Positions 62,513 to 64,000 of a stretch of DNA of 64,000 bases are shown here, piece by piece; position 1 is the first letter of the stretch, and every line of letters starts with the position of its first letter. The stretch covers positions 91,047 to 155,046 of the forward strand of contig JAVBNA010000001.1 of the NCBI GenBank assembly GCA_031551875.1, written 5' to 3'. Under the pieces are notes generated by a model. That model saw only the letters and a program-made list of their open reading frames with translations, did no database searches and had not been told where the DNA came from. This stretch comes from JAVBNA01 sp031551875 (GTDB lineage: Bacteria; Bacillota; Clostridia; Oscillospirales; Acutalibacteraceae). The translations under genes were made by a program, and so were the position numbers.

Positions 62513-62749
62513 ATGCTTGATTTTATCATTGACGGTTTTTTACAATTTTTTCCCGAATGGCTAAGTGAGAAGTGCTTTGGAAAATTCTATCGTGCAATCG
62601 ATTTAAAATGGCCTAATCGTAAAGGCTTAAAGATTTTTCTCAGTGTTTTACTTATGGTCTTAATTTGTGTCATTACGCTTGCCTTAGCAATTGGGATTGT
62701 ATTTGGGGTCTTCTATATTTTTGTGAAAGTTTTTAATCTTTCAGCCTGA
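62513..62749 (+). CDS. 78-aa AT-rich membrane protein
   Basis: ATG 62513 after GAAAGGTG gives 78 residues with an amphipathic N-terminus (FLQFFPEWLSEKCFGKFYRA) and one or two helices (FLSVLLMVLICVITLALAIG). Its AT content differs from neighbours, as for the gene at 2105-2485. Unknown function. Confidence 0.62.
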   Translation: MLDFIIDGFLQFFPEWLSEKCFGKFYRAIDLKWPNRKGLKIFLSVLLMVLICVITLALAIGIVFGVFYIFVKVFNLSA

Positions 62750-62751
62750 GA

Positions 62752-62797
62752 AATAAGGAAGGCCGGAAAAATTTGTATTTTTCCGGCCTTCCTTATT
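62752..62797. terminator. Bidirectional terminator
   Basis: A 21-bp perfect stem (62752-62772 / 62777-62797) with TTGT loop and A/T ends lies between convergent genes. Confidence 0.93.
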
Positions 62798-62808
62798 CAT
62801 TGTCGTAT

Positions 62809-63465
62809 CTATCCAATCGATTCAGAAATCAAAAAAAGCACGTCCGACGCAATGGAGGGATCGGTCTGCTTGTACGCCCAGCTGAGCAGCGGACGAATCA
62901 GCTTCCACCGCTCCCGTTTGTCGGGCTCATGTACGATGGCCTCCTTGATTTGCGTCAGTACACCCATAAAATCCTCCCGGCGCTCGGGCGAAAGATCGGT
63001 GCGCGTCTGCACGGTGCGGATGGCGACGTCAATGCCGTCCGCACTTTTAATCTGTTCCCGGGAGGGAGGCGGAGGCGGTGCGGGGAGGGGGGACTGTTCG
63101 GCGATGTCCTGCCAGATGGGTGCTGCAAACTCAGGCGGCGCGTCTGTGTCCGAAACGCCGCCGTCCTCGAGAAAAATTTCAAGCCTTGTGGCAAGCTTCC
63201 CAAGGTTGGCGCGCAGCAGATCCCCGTTGAGGCGGGTGGAGCGCGTGGTGGGCTTTTTACGGAAGGGTGCCACGACCTCCACCTGCCGCTCCGCATTCTC
63301 CAAGCCGACGGTAAGACCGGGTATCACCGTGTCATAAGTCTGGAGGATTGAGTCGTACAGCTCTTTATGCACACTGAGGTGCTTGGATTTGATGGCCGAC
63401 CGCAGCCGGACGATGTCATTTTCAATGATATCCCTCATGGATTCTGAAACGGGCAATGTAGGCAC
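62809..63465 (-). CDS. Unknown protein with proline-rich hinge
   Basis: The 218-residue frame (GTG 63465; a TTG at 63456 or a downstream ATG at 63438 may be the real start because AAGGAG lies close) has a helical N-terminal half (IIENDIVRLRSAIKSKHLSV), a proline hinge (PLPAPPPPPS) and a C-terminal helical domain (WKLIRPLLSWAYKQTDPSIA). No family is recognised; it is soluble and likely cytoplasmic. Confidence 0.6.
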   Translation of the reverse strand: MPTLPVSESMRDIIENDIVRLRSAIKSKHLSVHKELYDSILQTYDTVIPGLTVGLENAERQVEVVAPFRKKPTTRSTRLNGDLLRANLGKLATRLEIFLEDGGVSDTDAPPEFAAPIWQDIAEQSPLPAPPPPPSREQIKSADGIDVAIRTVQTRTDLSPERREDFMGVLTQIKEAIVHEPDKRERWKLIRPLLSWAYKQTDPSIASDVLFLISESIG

Positions 63466-63555
63466 GCTCCTTGTCTTAATACAATTCTATATGTCATTAT
63501 ACGCCTCCTTGTAAAAAAATAAAAGGTATATCCGAAAGAAAAGTTTGAAAAGCTA

Positions 63556-63584
63556 TTGACAATAAATGAAAAAAAGTATAAGAT
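63556..63584 (+). promoter_or_regulatory. Strong promoter of rubredoxin
   Basis: TTGACA (63556-63561) and TAAGAT (63579-63584) are 17 bp apart, 53 bp before the ATG. Confidence 0.82.
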
Positions 63585-63637
63585 AATTGTAATAAATACA
63601 AACTTGTAAATAAAACAAAGAAAGGGGCACTGTCAAA

Positions 63638-63802
63638 ATGAAAAGCTATGTCTGTGACGCGTGCGGTTATGTCTATGATCCCAAAGCGGGAGATCCTGAC
63701 GGAGGAATTACGCCGGGTACGGCATTTGAGGATATCCCTGATGATTGGGTATGCCCCGTTTGCGGCGTCGGCAAGGATATGTTCTCCGAATATGCGGAAT
63801 AA
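63638..63802 (+). CDS. Rubredoxin
   Basis: This 54-residue iron protein has the two CxxC knuckles that hold a single Fe (YVCDACGYVYDP and CPVCGVGKDMF) and the typical DWVCPVCG end. Rubredoxins pass electrons to oxygen or peroxide detoxifying enzymes in anaerobes. ATG 63638 follows AAAGGGGCAC. It is in its own strong transcription unit. Confidence 0.96.
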   Translation: MKSYVCDACGYVYDPKAGDPDGGITPGTAFEDIPDDWVCPVCGVGKDMFSEYAE

Positions 63803-63817
63803 GAGTGAGTGCTCGGC

Positions 63818-63836
63818 CGGTCGGACGACCGTTTAT
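63818..63836 (+). terminator. Weak hairpin after rubredoxin
   Basis: CGGTC-GGAC-GACCG with TTTATT after it lies 16 bp beyond the rubredoxin stop. The remaining 165 bp to the window end show no supported gene. Confidence 0.5.
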
Positions 63837-64000
63837 TAAAAGAAAGAGAGGAAGTTGTCAAGGTTGAAACAAAACACAGCAGCCCCGCGCTAAAAAGGGG
63901 CAAAGCAAAGCAGACCGCCGAAAGCAGTCAAGATTTCAAATTTCAATAGGCTGTTATTCGATGGAAGTTATCGGATCTGAAATGATAAACCCTTTGGAAC

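Noticed and set aside
63837..64000. Start of a further gene at ATG 63961 (MEVIGSEMINPLE...)
   Set aside because: No ribosome site precedes it and only 13 codons are in the window.

Overview
The window looks like a stretch of chromosome from a spore-forming Bacillota bacterium, most likely a fairly GC-rich member of class Clostridia (Oscillospirales-like). This is inferred from the gene content: a YunB sporulation protein, a DnaD/DnaI-type primosome pair, formate-THF ligase, FeoA/FeoB, an AgrB homologue, VanR/VanS-like signalling, SPP1-type holin and consensus sigma-A promoters. No 16S gene is present, so the exact lineage is not proven.

Layout. 1-2485: 3' part of a multidomain secreted protein and an AT-rich small membrane protein. 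2566-6173 (minus): feoAB iron uptake and rodA. 6421-10249 (plus): fhs, tsaE-tsaB-rpiB (overlapping starts and stops) and a YdeI-like gene, followed by a frameshifted GyrI-like remnant. 10562-20834: an integrated element of about 10.2 kb in the anticodon loop of tRNA-Thr(CGT), bounded by 45-bp perfect repeats. It has a tyrosine integrase next to the left repeat, DinD, an SOS box with a 53-aa ORF, a CI/Cro-like switch with repeated operators, an HNH nuclease with a sigma-region-4-like helix, many tiny membrane proteins, a hexapeptide-repeat protein, an M15 endolysin plus holin, an RHH regulator with its own operators, and a Panacea-domain gene overlapping a two-helix membrane protein gene (putative PanAT toxin-antitoxin). 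No terminase, capsid, tail or replication gene is visible, so it is a degraded prophage or satellite-like island.

20866-34870: chromosomal genes: XRE regulator, membrane-anchored lipoprotein, VOC protein, orphan OmpR-type regulator, YjbQ, hemW-lepA (minus), recD2-comF-GNAT, yunB-ligA, then an agrB homologue without a visible agrD. 35529-39700: asnS followed by larE-larB-larC, a complete nickel-pincer-nucleotide maturation set without larA. 39748-43198 (minus): dnaI, dnaD and a ferritin-like protein divergent from a MarR gene. 43868-46906: a 1012-aa surface protein.

47345-52821 (minus): secD-secF under a consensus promoter, an Rv3722c-type aspartate aminotransferase, an S1-domain protein and an unknown. 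52967-58304 (plus): DUF951, prfA, a fused threonylcarbamoyl-AMP synthase/dephospho-CoA kinase, a lytic transglycosylase, an M18 aminopeptidase and a DUF1801 protein. 58361-62254 (minus): an unknown protein and a response regulator-histidine kinase-lipoprotein operon. The window ends with small unknowns and rubredoxin. tsaE, tsaB and the Sua5 half of the fusion all serve tRNA t6A formation.
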